DNA of 64,000 nt from Thetidibacter halocola (GTDB taxonomy: Bacteria; Pseudomonadota; Alphaproteobacteria; Rhodobacterales; Rhodobacteraceae), in NCBI RefSeq assembly GCF_018224955.1, contig NZ_JAGTUU010000006.1:124001-188000 (forward strand), given 5' to 3'. Shown here piece by piece: positions 35,888 to 42,661 of this stretch (position 1 is its first letter; every line of letters starts with the position of its first letter). Position numbers and translations under genes: made by a program. Under the pieces are notes generated by a model that saw only the letters and a program-made list of their open reading frames with translations, was not told the DNA's origin and did not search any database.

Positions 35888-36625
35888 TCAGTCCTTGACC
35901 TGCGCCAGCGCCCACTCCAGCAGCGGGGCGAGCCGCGCCCCCCAATGGGCTTGCGCCTGTTCCGTCTCGATCAGGTCGTTGCGCACTTCGATCAACGTGT
36001 TGTTACGCCCATGCTTCAACGCGTGCCGGTCGATCGCATCCCCGGGCAGATGCCCCGGATAGGGTTCGTTCCGCCCCACCACGAGGTCGGGTTCGGCCTC
36101 CAGCGCGGCGATCAGCGGATCGGACAGGCGCGCGTCCCAGGCATGCAGGACACCGACATGCCAAGGCCGGGTCGGCCGCCCGCGCAGTTGCCGCGTGTAA
36201 GAGTGCACAGACACGATCACGATATCGTCGCGCCGCCCGGCCAGCCGTTCCAGCGCGGCGTGATAGGGGCGGTAGTAGGCCTCCAGCCGGCGTTCCGTTT
36301 CGACGGCGTCCGCAGCGCGGTTGCCGGGGATGATCGAGCCGTCATACAGCTTCATCAGCAGCGTCGGGTCGTCCTCTCCGCGGTTCGGGTCGATGACCAG
36401 CCGCGAGAATTCCGAGCAGAGCACCGGCGCCCCCAGCGCCTCGCCCAGTGCCAGCGCGACGCCCCGCGCGCCCACGTCAAAGGCGATGTGCCGCGCCATG
36501 TCGGCATCCGGCAGGCCCAGCGTCCCGCCCAGGTCCGGCGGCACGCAATTTGACGCATGATCGCAGGTGATCAGCCATCGGCCCTGTCGCGCTTCGCCGT
36601 GAATGGTATAGGGGGTGTATGTCAT
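35888..36625 (-). CDS. N-formylglutamate amidohydrolase
   Basis: A 245-residue member of the N-formylglutamate amidohydrolase (HutG-type) family, which deformylates N-formylglutamate at the end of one histidine degradation route. The motifs ITCDHASNCVP, LGLPDADMARHIAFDVGA, EFSRLVIDPNRGEDDPTLL and IVSVHSYTR are intact. No histidine utilisation genes are nearby, so this may be a paralogue with another substrate; the pairing with DUF1244 beside pyk is seen in related genomes as I recall it. GGAG lies about 13 bases upstream of the chosen ATG, a little far. Confidence 0.82.
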   Translation of the reverse strand: MTYTPYTIHGEARQGRWLITCDHASNCVPPDLGGTLGLPDADMARHIAFDVGARGVALALGEALGAPVLCSEFSRLVIDPNRGEDDPTLLMKLYDGSIIPGNRAADAVETERRLEAYYRPYHAALERLAGRRDDIVIVSVHSYTRQLRGRPTRPWHVGVLHAWDARLSDPLIAALEAEPDLVVGRNEPYPGHLPGDAIDRHALKHGRNNTLIEVRNDLIETEQAQAHWGARLAPLLEWALAQVKD

Positions 36626-36713
36626 GCGCCCGTCATCTCCTCTCTGCAACAGATAGGCAAGGGGCGGGTCAAAGGGAATTGCGGCATCGCATCCCGCGTG
36701 CTACCAGCCGTGA

Positions 36714-36733
36714 CTAACGCCGTTAGCGGTAAC
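36714..36733. promoter_or_regulatory. Overlapping palindromes upstream of pyk, probable LacI-type operator
   Basis: CTAACGCCGTTAG (36714-36726) overlaps GTTAGCGGTAAC (36722-36733). The second has GTTA and TAAC halves around a central CG, the form of LacI-family operators, and lies 33 bases before the pyk start codon. A central-carbon regulator such as CceR is a reasonable candidate, unproven. Confidence 0.5.
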
Positions 36734-36766
36734 ACGGATCGCTGCGCCGACATGAGAGGGACAGGA

Positions 36767-38212
36767 ATGAAACGCGAACGCAAAGTCAAGATCGTGGCCA
36801 CGCTCGGCCCCGCCTCGTCCAGCTACGAGATGATCCGCGCCCTGCACGAGGCAGGCGCCGACGTGTTCCGCCTGAACATGAGCCACGGCACGCATGACGA
36901 GATCGCCGAACGCCACCGGATCATCCGGCAGGTGGAAAAGGACCTGGACAGCCCCATCGCCATCCTCGCCGACCTGCAAGGGCCCAAGCTGCGGGTGGGT
37001 GAGTTCGTCAACGGTTCGGAAGAGTTGGAATGGGGCGAGCCCTTTCGCCTCGACCTGGACCCGGCGCCCGGCACGCATCAGCGGGTGAACCTGCCGCACC
37101 CGGAAATCTTCGCCGCGCTGGAACCGGGATCGCACCTGCTGGTCAATGACGGCAAGATTCGCCTGCGGGTCGAGGAATGCGCCGAGGATCACGCGAATTG
37201 CACGGTCGTCATCGGCGGCACGATCTCGAATCGCAAGGGCGTGAACGTGCCCGACGTGGTGCTGCCTCTGGCCGCCTTGTCGGACAAGGATCGCAAGGAC
37301 CTGGAGTATGTCTGCGCCCTGGGCGTCGACTGGCTGGCGCTGTCCTTCGTGCAGCGCGCCGCCGATGTCGAGGAGGCGCGCCAGCTGACCGCAGGCCGCG
37401 CCGCGATCCTGTCCAAGATCGAGAAACCCGCCGCGGTGCGCGCCTTCGAGGAAATCCTCGCCGTCTCGGACGGGATCATGGTGGCGCGGGGCGACCTGGG
37501 CGTGGAACTGCCCGTGCAGAACGTGCCGCCGATCCAGAAGCGCCTGGTGCGCAAGTGCCGCGCCGCCGCCAAGCCGGTGATCGTCGCCACCCAGATGCTG
37601 GAGTCGATGATCGAAAGCCCGATGCCGACCCGGGCCGAGGTCAGCGACGTCGCCACCGCGATCTACGAGGGCACCGACGCGATCATGCTGTCGGCAGAAT
37701 CCGCCGCCGGCCAGTATCCGATCGAGGCCGTGACCACGATGGACAACGTCGCCCGCGAGGTCGAAAGCGACCCGACCTATACCGAGATCATCGAGGCCTC
37801 GCGCCAGGCCGTGCGCCACACCGTCGCCGACGGGATCGTGGCGGCCGCGCGCGAGATCGCCGAGACGACGAACATCAAGGCTATTTGCTGCTTTACCTCG
37901 TCGGGCACCACGGCCTCGCTGGTGGCGCGGGAACGGCCGCGCGTGCCGATCATCGCCATGACCTCATCGCGCGGCGCGGCGCGGCGCCTGTCGCTGATCT
38001 GGGGCACCTATTGCGTGATGACCGGCGATCTCGAGCGGTTCAAGCAGGCGGTCGTCAATGCCGCTCGCGCCGCCCGTGCCGGTGGCTTTGCCACCGAGGG
38101 CGACCAAATCGTCGTCACCGCCGGCGTGCCCTTCAACATCCCTGGCACAACCAACATCCTGCGCGTGGCACCCTGCGACGAGCGGCTGATATACCGCACC
38201 GACCCGGAATAA
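36767..38212 (+). CDS. pyk: Pyruvate kinase
   Basis: Converts phosphoenolpyruvate and ADP to pyruvate and ATP at the end of the Entner-Doudoroff/glycolytic route. The 481-residue protein has the N-terminal RKVKIVATLGPASSSYEMIR, the substrate and metal site in VFRLNMSHGTHDE, SKIEKPAAVRAFEEILAVSD, GIMVARGDLGVELP and the C-terminal allosteric domain ending TTNILRV. Start at 36767 (MKRERKVKI), with AGGG 7 bases upstream. Overlapping palindromes in the promoter suggest control by a LacI-type regulator. Confidence 0.97.
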   Translation: MKRERKVKIVATLGPASSSYEMIRALHEAGADVFRLNMSHGTHDEIAERHRIIRQVEKDLDSPIAILADLQGPKLRVGEFVNGSEELEWGEPFRLDLDPAPGTHQRVNLPHPEIFAALEPGSHLLVNDGKIRLRVEECAEDHANCTVVIGGTISNRKGVNVPDVVLPLAALSDKDRKDLEYVCALGVDWLALSFVQRAADVEEARQLTAGRAAILSKIEKPAAVRAFEEILAVSDGIMVARGDLGVELPVQNVPPIQKRLVRKCRAAAKPVIVATQMLESMIESPMPTRAEVSDVATAIYEGTDAIMLSAESAAGQYPIEAVTTMDNVAREVESDPTYTEIIEASRQAVRHTVADGIVAAAREIAETTNIKAICCFTSSGTTASLVARERPRVPIIAMTSSRGAARRLSLIWGTYCVMTGDLERFKQAVVNAARAARAGGFATEGDQIVVTAGVPFNIPGTTNILRVAPCDERLIYRTDPE

Positions 38213-38286
38213 TCCGCGCGCGGTTTGATTCCCGGCCCCGCCAAGCGTAGGATTCCTCCCATATTATCAGGGTTGGGGTATTGCGC

Positions 38287-38511
38287 ATGTCTCCGGATGT
38301 CCTCCTTGTCACCGGCTTGGTGCTGGCGGTTCTGGCGGTTCCGTCGATGGTCTCGGCCCTGTCGGATGGTCGGGCACCGCGCATCGCGGCCGTCGTGGCC
38401 ATCGCGGCGGGCGGGCTCATGGTCTACGCGATCAACCAGAAACCCGGTGGATACACGCTGAGCGAGGTGCCCACAGTCTTCTTCCGGGTCGTCGGCGGCC
38501 TGATCAACTGA
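38287..38511 (+). CDS. Small conserved membrane protein
   Basis: A 74-residue protein with two hydrophobic segments: about 3-22 (PDVLLVTGLVLAVLAVPSMV) and about 32-50 (RIAAVVAIAAGGLMVYAIN), then a short polar end. It lies between pyk and rpmI; from memory a small protein of this kind holds this place in related genomes. Function unknown. The ATG at 38287 is used; an in-frame TTG at 38281 is the only alternative. GGTTGGGG upstream is a poor ribosome binding site. Confidence 0.7.
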   Translation: MSPDVLLVTGLVLAVLAVPSMVSALSDGRAPRIAAVVAIAAGGLMVYAINQKPGGYTLSEVPTVFFRVVGGLIN

Positions 38512-38527
38512 GGCCCGGCCTTTCTGC

Positions 38528-38556
38528 TTGTCAAACCGGGCGTTCCCCCCTATAGC
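38528..38556 (+). promoter_or_regulatory. Promoter of rpmI-rplT
   Basis: TTGTCA and TATAGC separated by exactly 17 bases, about 67 bases upstream of the rpmI start. This is a near-consensus housekeeping promoter and fits strong expression of ribosomal protein genes. Confidence 0.65.
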
Positions 38557-38622
38557 GCACGCTCCAACCGCGCGGCCGGCCGATGTGGCATGCCGAGTCG
38601 CGCCAACTGACGGAGAGTCGAA

Positions 38623-38823
38623 ATGCCCAAGATGAAGACCAAGTCGAGCGCCAAGAAGCGCTTCAAGATGAGCGCGACCGGAAAGGTCATCACCGCTCAG
38701 GCCGGCAAGCGCCACGGCATGATCAAGCGCACCAAGAAATTCATCCGCGACGCGCGCGGCACGACGACGATGTCGGCCCCCGACGCCAAGATCGTCAAGG
38801 GCTATATGCCCTACGACCGCTGA
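38623..38823 (+). CDS. rpmI: 50S ribosomal protein L35
   Basis: A 66-residue basic ribosomal protein: [20 protein letters not shown] at the start and the family's [18 protein letters not shown] core, ending MPYDR. GGAGAG precedes the ATG. It is followed 15 bases later by rplT. In many bacteria infC (IF-3) leads this operon; it is absent immediately upstream here, where pyk and a small membrane protein sit. Confidence 0.98.
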   Translation: MPKMKTKSSAKKRFKMSATGKVITAQAGKRHGMIKRTKKFIRDARGTTTMSAPDAKIVKGYMPYDR

Positions 38824-38838
38824 TCAGGAGGTTCTGAT

Positions 38839-39204
38839 ATGTCCCGAGTCAAAGGCGGAACCGTCACGCACGCGCGCCACAAGAAGATCATCAAGGCAGC
38901 CAAGGGTTACTATGGCCGCCGCAAGAACACCTTCAAGGTGGCAGCGCAGGCCGTCGACAAGGCCAACCAGTATGCAACCCGCGACCGCAAGAACCGCAAG
39001 CGCAACTTCCGCGCGCTGTGGATCCAGCGGATCAACGCTGCCGTCCGTTCGCATGACGAATCGCTGACCTATTCGCGCTTCATCGACGGTCTGAACAAGG
39101 CCGGCATCGAAGTGGACCGCAAGGTTCTGGCCGACCTGGCCGTGCACGAGCCCGCCGCCTTCGGCGCGATCGTCGACCAGGCAAAGGGCGCACTGGCCGC
39201 GTAA
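38839..39204 (+). CDS. rplT: 50S ribosomal protein L20
   Basis: A 121-residue 23S-rRNA-binding protein that is needed early in large-subunit assembly and in many bacteria represses its own operon. The N-terminal [20 protein letters not shown] and [20 protein letters not shown] blocks are typical. AGGAGG sits just upstream of the ATG. A perfect terminator follows 26 bases after the stop. In some bacteria pheST is read from the same transcript; here the terminator and an intervening opposite-strand pair of genes prevent that. Confidence 0.98.
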   Translation: MSRVKGGTVTHARHKKIIKAAKGYYGRRKNTFKVAAQAVDKANQYATRDRKNRKRNFRALWIQRINAAVRSHDESLTYSRFIDGLNKAGIEVDRKVLADLAVHEPAAFGAIVDQAKGALAA

Positions 39205-39230
39205 GCATTGCTTCCAGGCCCAGGAACAAG

Positions 39231-39257
39231 AACGCCGCCCCTCGGGGCGGCGTTTTT
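39231..39257 (+). terminator. Rho-independent terminator of rplT
   Basis: AACGCCGCCC, loop CTCG, GGGCGGCGTT: a perfect 10-bp stem running into TTTTT. Confidence 0.95.
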
Positions 39258-39288
39258 CGTTCTTCGGTTTGCGACGCGCAGCAGGCGC

Positions 39289-39486
39289 CTAGTTGGTCAG
39301 GACACCGACGCCCGCGCCGACGATGGCACCTTCGACGCAACGTCCGTCGACCAGGACTTCACCTGCCGCGCAGCCGATGGCGGCGCCGACAAGGGCGCGG
39401 TCCAGATCGGAATCGGCCCGGATGCAAGCGGACAGTCCGAATGCCGAGAGTGCCACTGAGAGGGCGACCAGTTTTCGCATGTTCAT
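39289..39486 (-). CDS. Small glycine-zipper lipoprotein
   Basis: A 65-residue putative lipoprotein. MNMRKLVALSVALSAFGLSA precedes a lipobox cysteine at residue 21 (LSAC), and the mature part is a glycine/alanine-rich stretch ALVGAAIGCAAGEVLVDG that suggests a glycine-zipper membrane-associated segment. Three cysteines occur in the mature chain. AAGGAG is close to the ATG at 39486; the ATG at 39480 would be better spaced and loses only two residues. Function unknown. Confidence 0.68.
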   Translation of the reverse strand: MNMRKLVALSVALSAFGLSACIRADSDLDRALVGAAIGCAAGEVLVDGRCVEGAIVGAGVGVLTN

Positions 39487-39617
39487 TTCTCCTTCAGAAC
39501 CTAGGGTGGATGAGCCAGCCTGCACCAATATCTAGACCACAGGATATGATCCGCATCAATCGCCCCGACGATGCTTCGCACCGTAGGCGGAAAGGCGCGA
39601 TGCTCGGATGCCGTGGT

Positions 39618-40292
39618 TCAGTCCCGGAACCGCGCCGGGTCCGCCTGCCTTAGACGTCCCGCGATCAGCGCCGCGATCCGGGCAGAGCCCTTGGCCGAGG
39701 GATGCAGCCGGTCACCATCGAACAGAGACAGGTCCGACGACGGGATCACGTCGCCCATGTCCACCAGCACCACCCCGGGATCCAGCGCCGCCAGCCGCGC
39801 CAGCCGCGCCTTGAGCGTGTCATAGGGGCCGACACAGGCGGTCCCGGCAAAGCGCGGCGAAGTGTAGTAATCGGCCCAGAGCACCTTGGCCCCCCGCGCC
39901 CGCAGATCGCCCACCATCGCCGGAATGGCACCCGTCCGCCCGTCGGACGCGATCAGCCGGTTCAGCATCGCATCACAGCCGGTGCAGCTGCAGGCCGCGC
40001 GCAGGTCGTTCGCGCCGCCGTTCAGCACGACCCATTCGGCTTGCAGCCCCTCGACCTGCTGCGTGATGTCCAGCGCACCCGTGCGCCCACCCGTCACCCG
40101 GGCAAAAGGCAGAGAAACGTCGCCCACCGGTTCGCCCAGCGTCTGCGACAGCACATGCGCCACGGACCCGCCCTGAACCCGGTTCCAGGCCATCACCGAA
40201 TCCCCGGCGACCACGATCCGCGCATCCTGCGGCACGCCGCGCCCGCAGGCGGCCAGCAGCACCAGCATCAGAACCCCGATCCACGCCCGCAT
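39618..40292 (-). CDS. SGNH/GDSL-type esterase lipoprotein
   Basis: A 224-residue exported hydrolase of the SGNH superfamily. A lipoprotein signal ([16 protein letters not shown], Cys16) is followed by the catalytic blocks in order: VAGDSVMAW with Ser32 (block I), the oxyanion Gly in this family's block II region, NGGANDL (block III, GxND) and DGDRLHPS with the Asp-His pair (block V). GGGAGG precedes the ATG. The natural substrate, a lipid, sugar ester or peptidoglycan acetyl group, is unknown. Not in an obvious operon: it diverges from pheS. Confidence 0.85.
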   Translation of the reverse strand: MRAWIGVLMLVLLAACGRGVPQDARIVVAGDSVMAWNRVQGGSVAHVLSQTLGEPVGDVSLPFARVTGGRTGALDITQQVEGLQAEWVVLNGGANDLRAACSCTGCDAMLNRLIASDGRTGAIPAMVGDLRARGAKVLWADYYTSPRFAGTACVGPYDTLKARLARLAALDPGVVLVDMGDVIPSSDLSLFDGDRLHPSAKGSARIAALIAGRLRQADPARFRD

Positions 40293-40414
40293 CGCATCCT
40301 CCCGTGTCGCACAGGACAAAAGGTGGCCCGCCCCGCGCGCGGATCAAGCGGGCCTGTTGCAAAGCCCTCGCACCGCCACTAAACCCCAGCCGGGCAGCAA
40401 TCGGGGATCACGCC

Positions 40415-41485
40415 ATGGAAGACCTGCGCACCAAGTATCTCGACCTGATCGGCAAGGCCTCGGACGAGGCCGGGCTCGAAGATCTGCGCGTCGCCTCGCT
40501 GGGCAAGAAGGGCGAGATCAGCCTGATGATGCGCGAGCTGGGCAAGATGTCGCCCGAGGAGCGCCAGACGGCGGGCCCCGCGCTGAACGCGCTGAAGGAC
40601 GAGATCAACAGCGCGCTGTCGGCCAAGAAGGCCGCGCTGGCCGATGCAGCGCTGGACGAACGGCTCAAGACCGAATGGCTGGACGTGACGCTGCCGGGCC
40701 GTCCGCGCCGCCAGGGCACGATCCACCCCGTCTCCCAGGTGATGGAGGAGGTCACGGCGATCTTCGCCGACATGGGCTTTTCCGTGGCCGAGGGGCCGCA
40801 GATCGATTCCGACTGGTACAACTTCGACGCGCTGAACATCCCCGGCCATCACCCCGCACGGGCCGAGATGGACACGTTCTACATGCACCGCGCCGAGGGC
40901 GACAATCGTCCGCCGCACGTGCTGCGCACCCATACCTCGCCGGTCCAAATCAGGCACATGGAGCAGCACGGCGCGCCCTGCCGGATCATCGCGCCGGGCC
41001 GCGTCTATCGCGCGGACTACGACCAGACGCACACGCCGATGTTCCACCAGGTCGAAGGCCTGGCCATCGACCGCGAGATCAGCATGGCGAACCTGAAATG
41101 GGTACTGGAAGAGTTCTTCTCGGCCTATTTCGGCACGAACGTCAAAACCCGCTTCCGCGCCTCGCACTTCCCCTTCACCGAGCCCTCGGCCGAGGTCGAC
41201 ATCCAGTGCTCGTGGGAAGACGGCACGGTGAAGGTCGGCGAGGGCAATGACTGGCTGGAAGTGCTGGGCTCGGGCATGGTGCACCCCAAGGTGCTGTCGG
41301 CGGCGGGCGTGAACCCGGACGAGTGGCAGGGCTTTGCCTTCGGCATGGGGATCGACCGGATCGCCATGCTGAAATACGGCATCCCCGACCTGCGCGCCTT
41401 CTTCGACTCCGACCTGCGCTGGCTGCGGCATTACGGGTTCGCATCGCTGGACGTGCCGACGCTGCATGGTGGGTTGTCGCGCTAA
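40415..41485 (+). CDS. pheS: Phenylalanine--tRNA ligase alpha subunit
   Basis: Catalytic subunit of the heterotetrameric class II synthetase that charges tRNA-Phe. The 356 residues carry an N-terminal coiled-coil tRNA-binding arm (about 1-90), then the class II core with motif 2 [18 protein letters not shown] and motif 3 [26 protein letters not shown] lies upstream of the ATG. The beta subunit gene is not adjacent: a repeat-rich stretch and an SDR gene lie between them. Confidence 0.98.
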   Translation: MEDLRTKYLDLIGKASDEAGLEDLRVASLGKKGEISLMMRELGKMSPEERQTAGPALNALKDEINSALSAKKAALADAALDERLKTEWLDVTLPGRPRRQGTIHPVSQVMEEVTAIFADMGFSVAEGPQIDSDWYNFDALNIPGHHPARAEMDTFYMHRAEGDNRPPHVLRTHTSPVQIRHMEQHGAPCRIIAPGRVYRADYDQTHTPMFHQVEGLAIDREISMANLKWVLEEFFSAYFGTNVKTRFRASHFPFTEPSAEVDIQCSWEDGTVKVGEGNDWLEVLGSGMVHPKVLSAAGVNPDEWQGFAFGMGIDRIAMLKYGIPDLRAFFDSDLRWLRHYGFASLDVPTLHGGLSR

Positions 41486-41628
41486 GCCGCGCATCGCAGA
41501 CGCGCGCGGTTGCGATCGGGACCGGCGAACGGCAGCGCTTTATGCTAGCCAGATCCGTTTATCTGCCGAACGTCGCGCCAACGGCAGCCAGATCGCAGCC
41601 GCGTGGGGGCGCGTCTGCGATGCGCGGC
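41486..41628. repeat. MITE-like element with long inverted terminal repeats after pheS
   Basis: GCCGCGCATCGCAGACGCGC at 41486-41505 is perfectly inverted as GCGCGTCTGCGATGCGCGGC at 41609-41628. A second pair of arms, CGCGGTTGCGATC (41505-41517) and GATCGCAGCCGCG (41591-41603), extends the pairing with one G-T pair. The element starts at the first base after the pheS stop codon. Its middle holds a further CGGCAG/CTGCCG pair and no open frame. No target-site duplication is visible. Confidence 0.8.
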
Positions 41629-41747
41629 GGGCCTGCGGCCCTTGATTCCGCGCCTTGGCGTTCAACCCCGGCGTAAGCTGTGCAATCAGCCTCCCGGGGG
41701 GAGGTCGGGCGCTCGCGCGGCGGGGCTGACGCCCCTTGATTCCGCGC
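41622..41747 (+). repeat. Pair of 32/33-bp direct repeats upstream of the SDR gene
   Basis: GCGCGGCGGGCCTGCGGCCC, then TTGATTCCGCGC (41622-41653), recurs as GCGCGGCGGGGCTGACGCCC, then CTTGATTCCGCGC (41715-41747). Each copy holds a hairpin whose arms differ but still pair (GGGCC/GGCCC and GGGGC/GCCCC). Between them lies the palindrome CCTCCCGGGGGGAGG (41690-41704). With the element before it, this fills the 334-bp gap between pheS and the SDR gene; I see no gene or clear promoter in it. Confidence 0.75.
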
Positions 41748-41819
41748 GGAAGGCTCTGGCTGGACACCGGCACGGGCAACACCCTAGGGTCAGGCGAAAC
41801 CACCCGGAAAAGCCCCGCC

Positions 41820-42581
41820 ATGACCCAGCCGCCCACCGTTCTCATCACCGCAGGCGCCTCGGGCATAGGTCATGTAATGGCCTCCGCCTTCGAGGCGGCG
41901 GGCCATGCCGTCTGGATCGTCGACCGCGACGAAACGGCCCTGAACGCCTGCCCCGAGACGTGGCGGCGCGAACAGGTCGACGTGGCCGACCTCGACCAGA
42001 TGGCCGCTCTGTTCCACCGCATCCGCGCCGACTGGGGGCGGCTGGACACGCTTTGCGCCAATGCGGGCATCGCGGGGAAAACCGCGCTGCTCGAGGATCA
42101 GACCCTCGAAGACTTCCGCACCTGCGTCGGCGTCAATCTCGAAGGTGCGTTCCTCGCCTGCAAGGGCGCGCTACCGCTGATGAAGGAAGCAGGGCACGGT
42201 GCCATCGTCTTTACCAGTTCGACCGCCGGGCTTTATGGCTTTCCCTACCGCTCGCCGTATGCCGCTGCCAAATGGGCGGTGAACGGGCTGATGAAGACCG
42301 TCGCGATGGAGGCCGGGCCGCATGGCATCCGCGCCAACGTGATCGCCCCCGGGTCGGTCGAGGGGCCGCGCATGGCGGGCGTTATCGCGCGCGAGGCCGC
42401 CGCCAAGGGCACCACGCCCGAGGCCATCGCCGCAGGCTACGCGGCGGGTGTCTCGATGAAGACCTTCGTCACCGCGCAGGACGTGGCCGCGATGGCGGTG
42501 TTCCTCGCCTCCCCCGGCGCAGCCCGTGTCTCGGGGCAGATCATCGCGGTCGACGGCCACACGGTGAACCCTGACCCGTAA
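41820..42581 (+). CDS. SDR-family oxidoreductase
   Basis: A 253-residue NAD(P)-dependent short-chain dehydrogenase. The cofactor turn is TAGASGIG (residues 10-17), with Asp following strand beta 2 (VDRDE) hinting at NAD preference, then NAGIAG near 80, the catalytic Ser in TSSTAG and Tyr147-Lys151 in YAAAK. IAVDGHTVN closes the chain in the usual way. GGAAAAG lies upstream. The first glycine of the TGxxxGxG motif is replaced by alanine (TAGASGIG), a common variation. It separates pheS from pheT, an odd insertion. The substrate is unknown. Confidence 0.88.
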   Translation: MTQPPTVLITAGASGIGHVMASAFEAAGHAVWIVDRDETALNACPETWRREQVDVADLDQMAALFHRIRADWGRLDTLCANAGIAGKTALLEDQTLEDFRTCVGVNLEGAFLACKGALPLMKEAGHGAIVFTSSTAGLYGFPYRSPYAAAKWAVNGLMKTVAMEAGPHGIRANVIAPGSVEGPRMAGVIAREAAAKGTTPEAIAAGYAAGVSMKTFVTAQDVAAMAVFLASPGAARVSGQIIAVDGHTVNPDP

Positions 42582-42661
42582 GGCGCGTCAGCGGCCTTTT
42601 CCCTGCCCGCGCTTTGGGCTATCTCCCGCGCGAACCGGAATTCCGACGAAGGGCCTGGCCG

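Noticed and set aside
41486-41747. Insertion sequence or prophage remnant between pheS and the SDR gene
   Set aside because: Inverted repeats exist but no transposase or integrase fragment and no clear target duplication, so I report only a repeat element.
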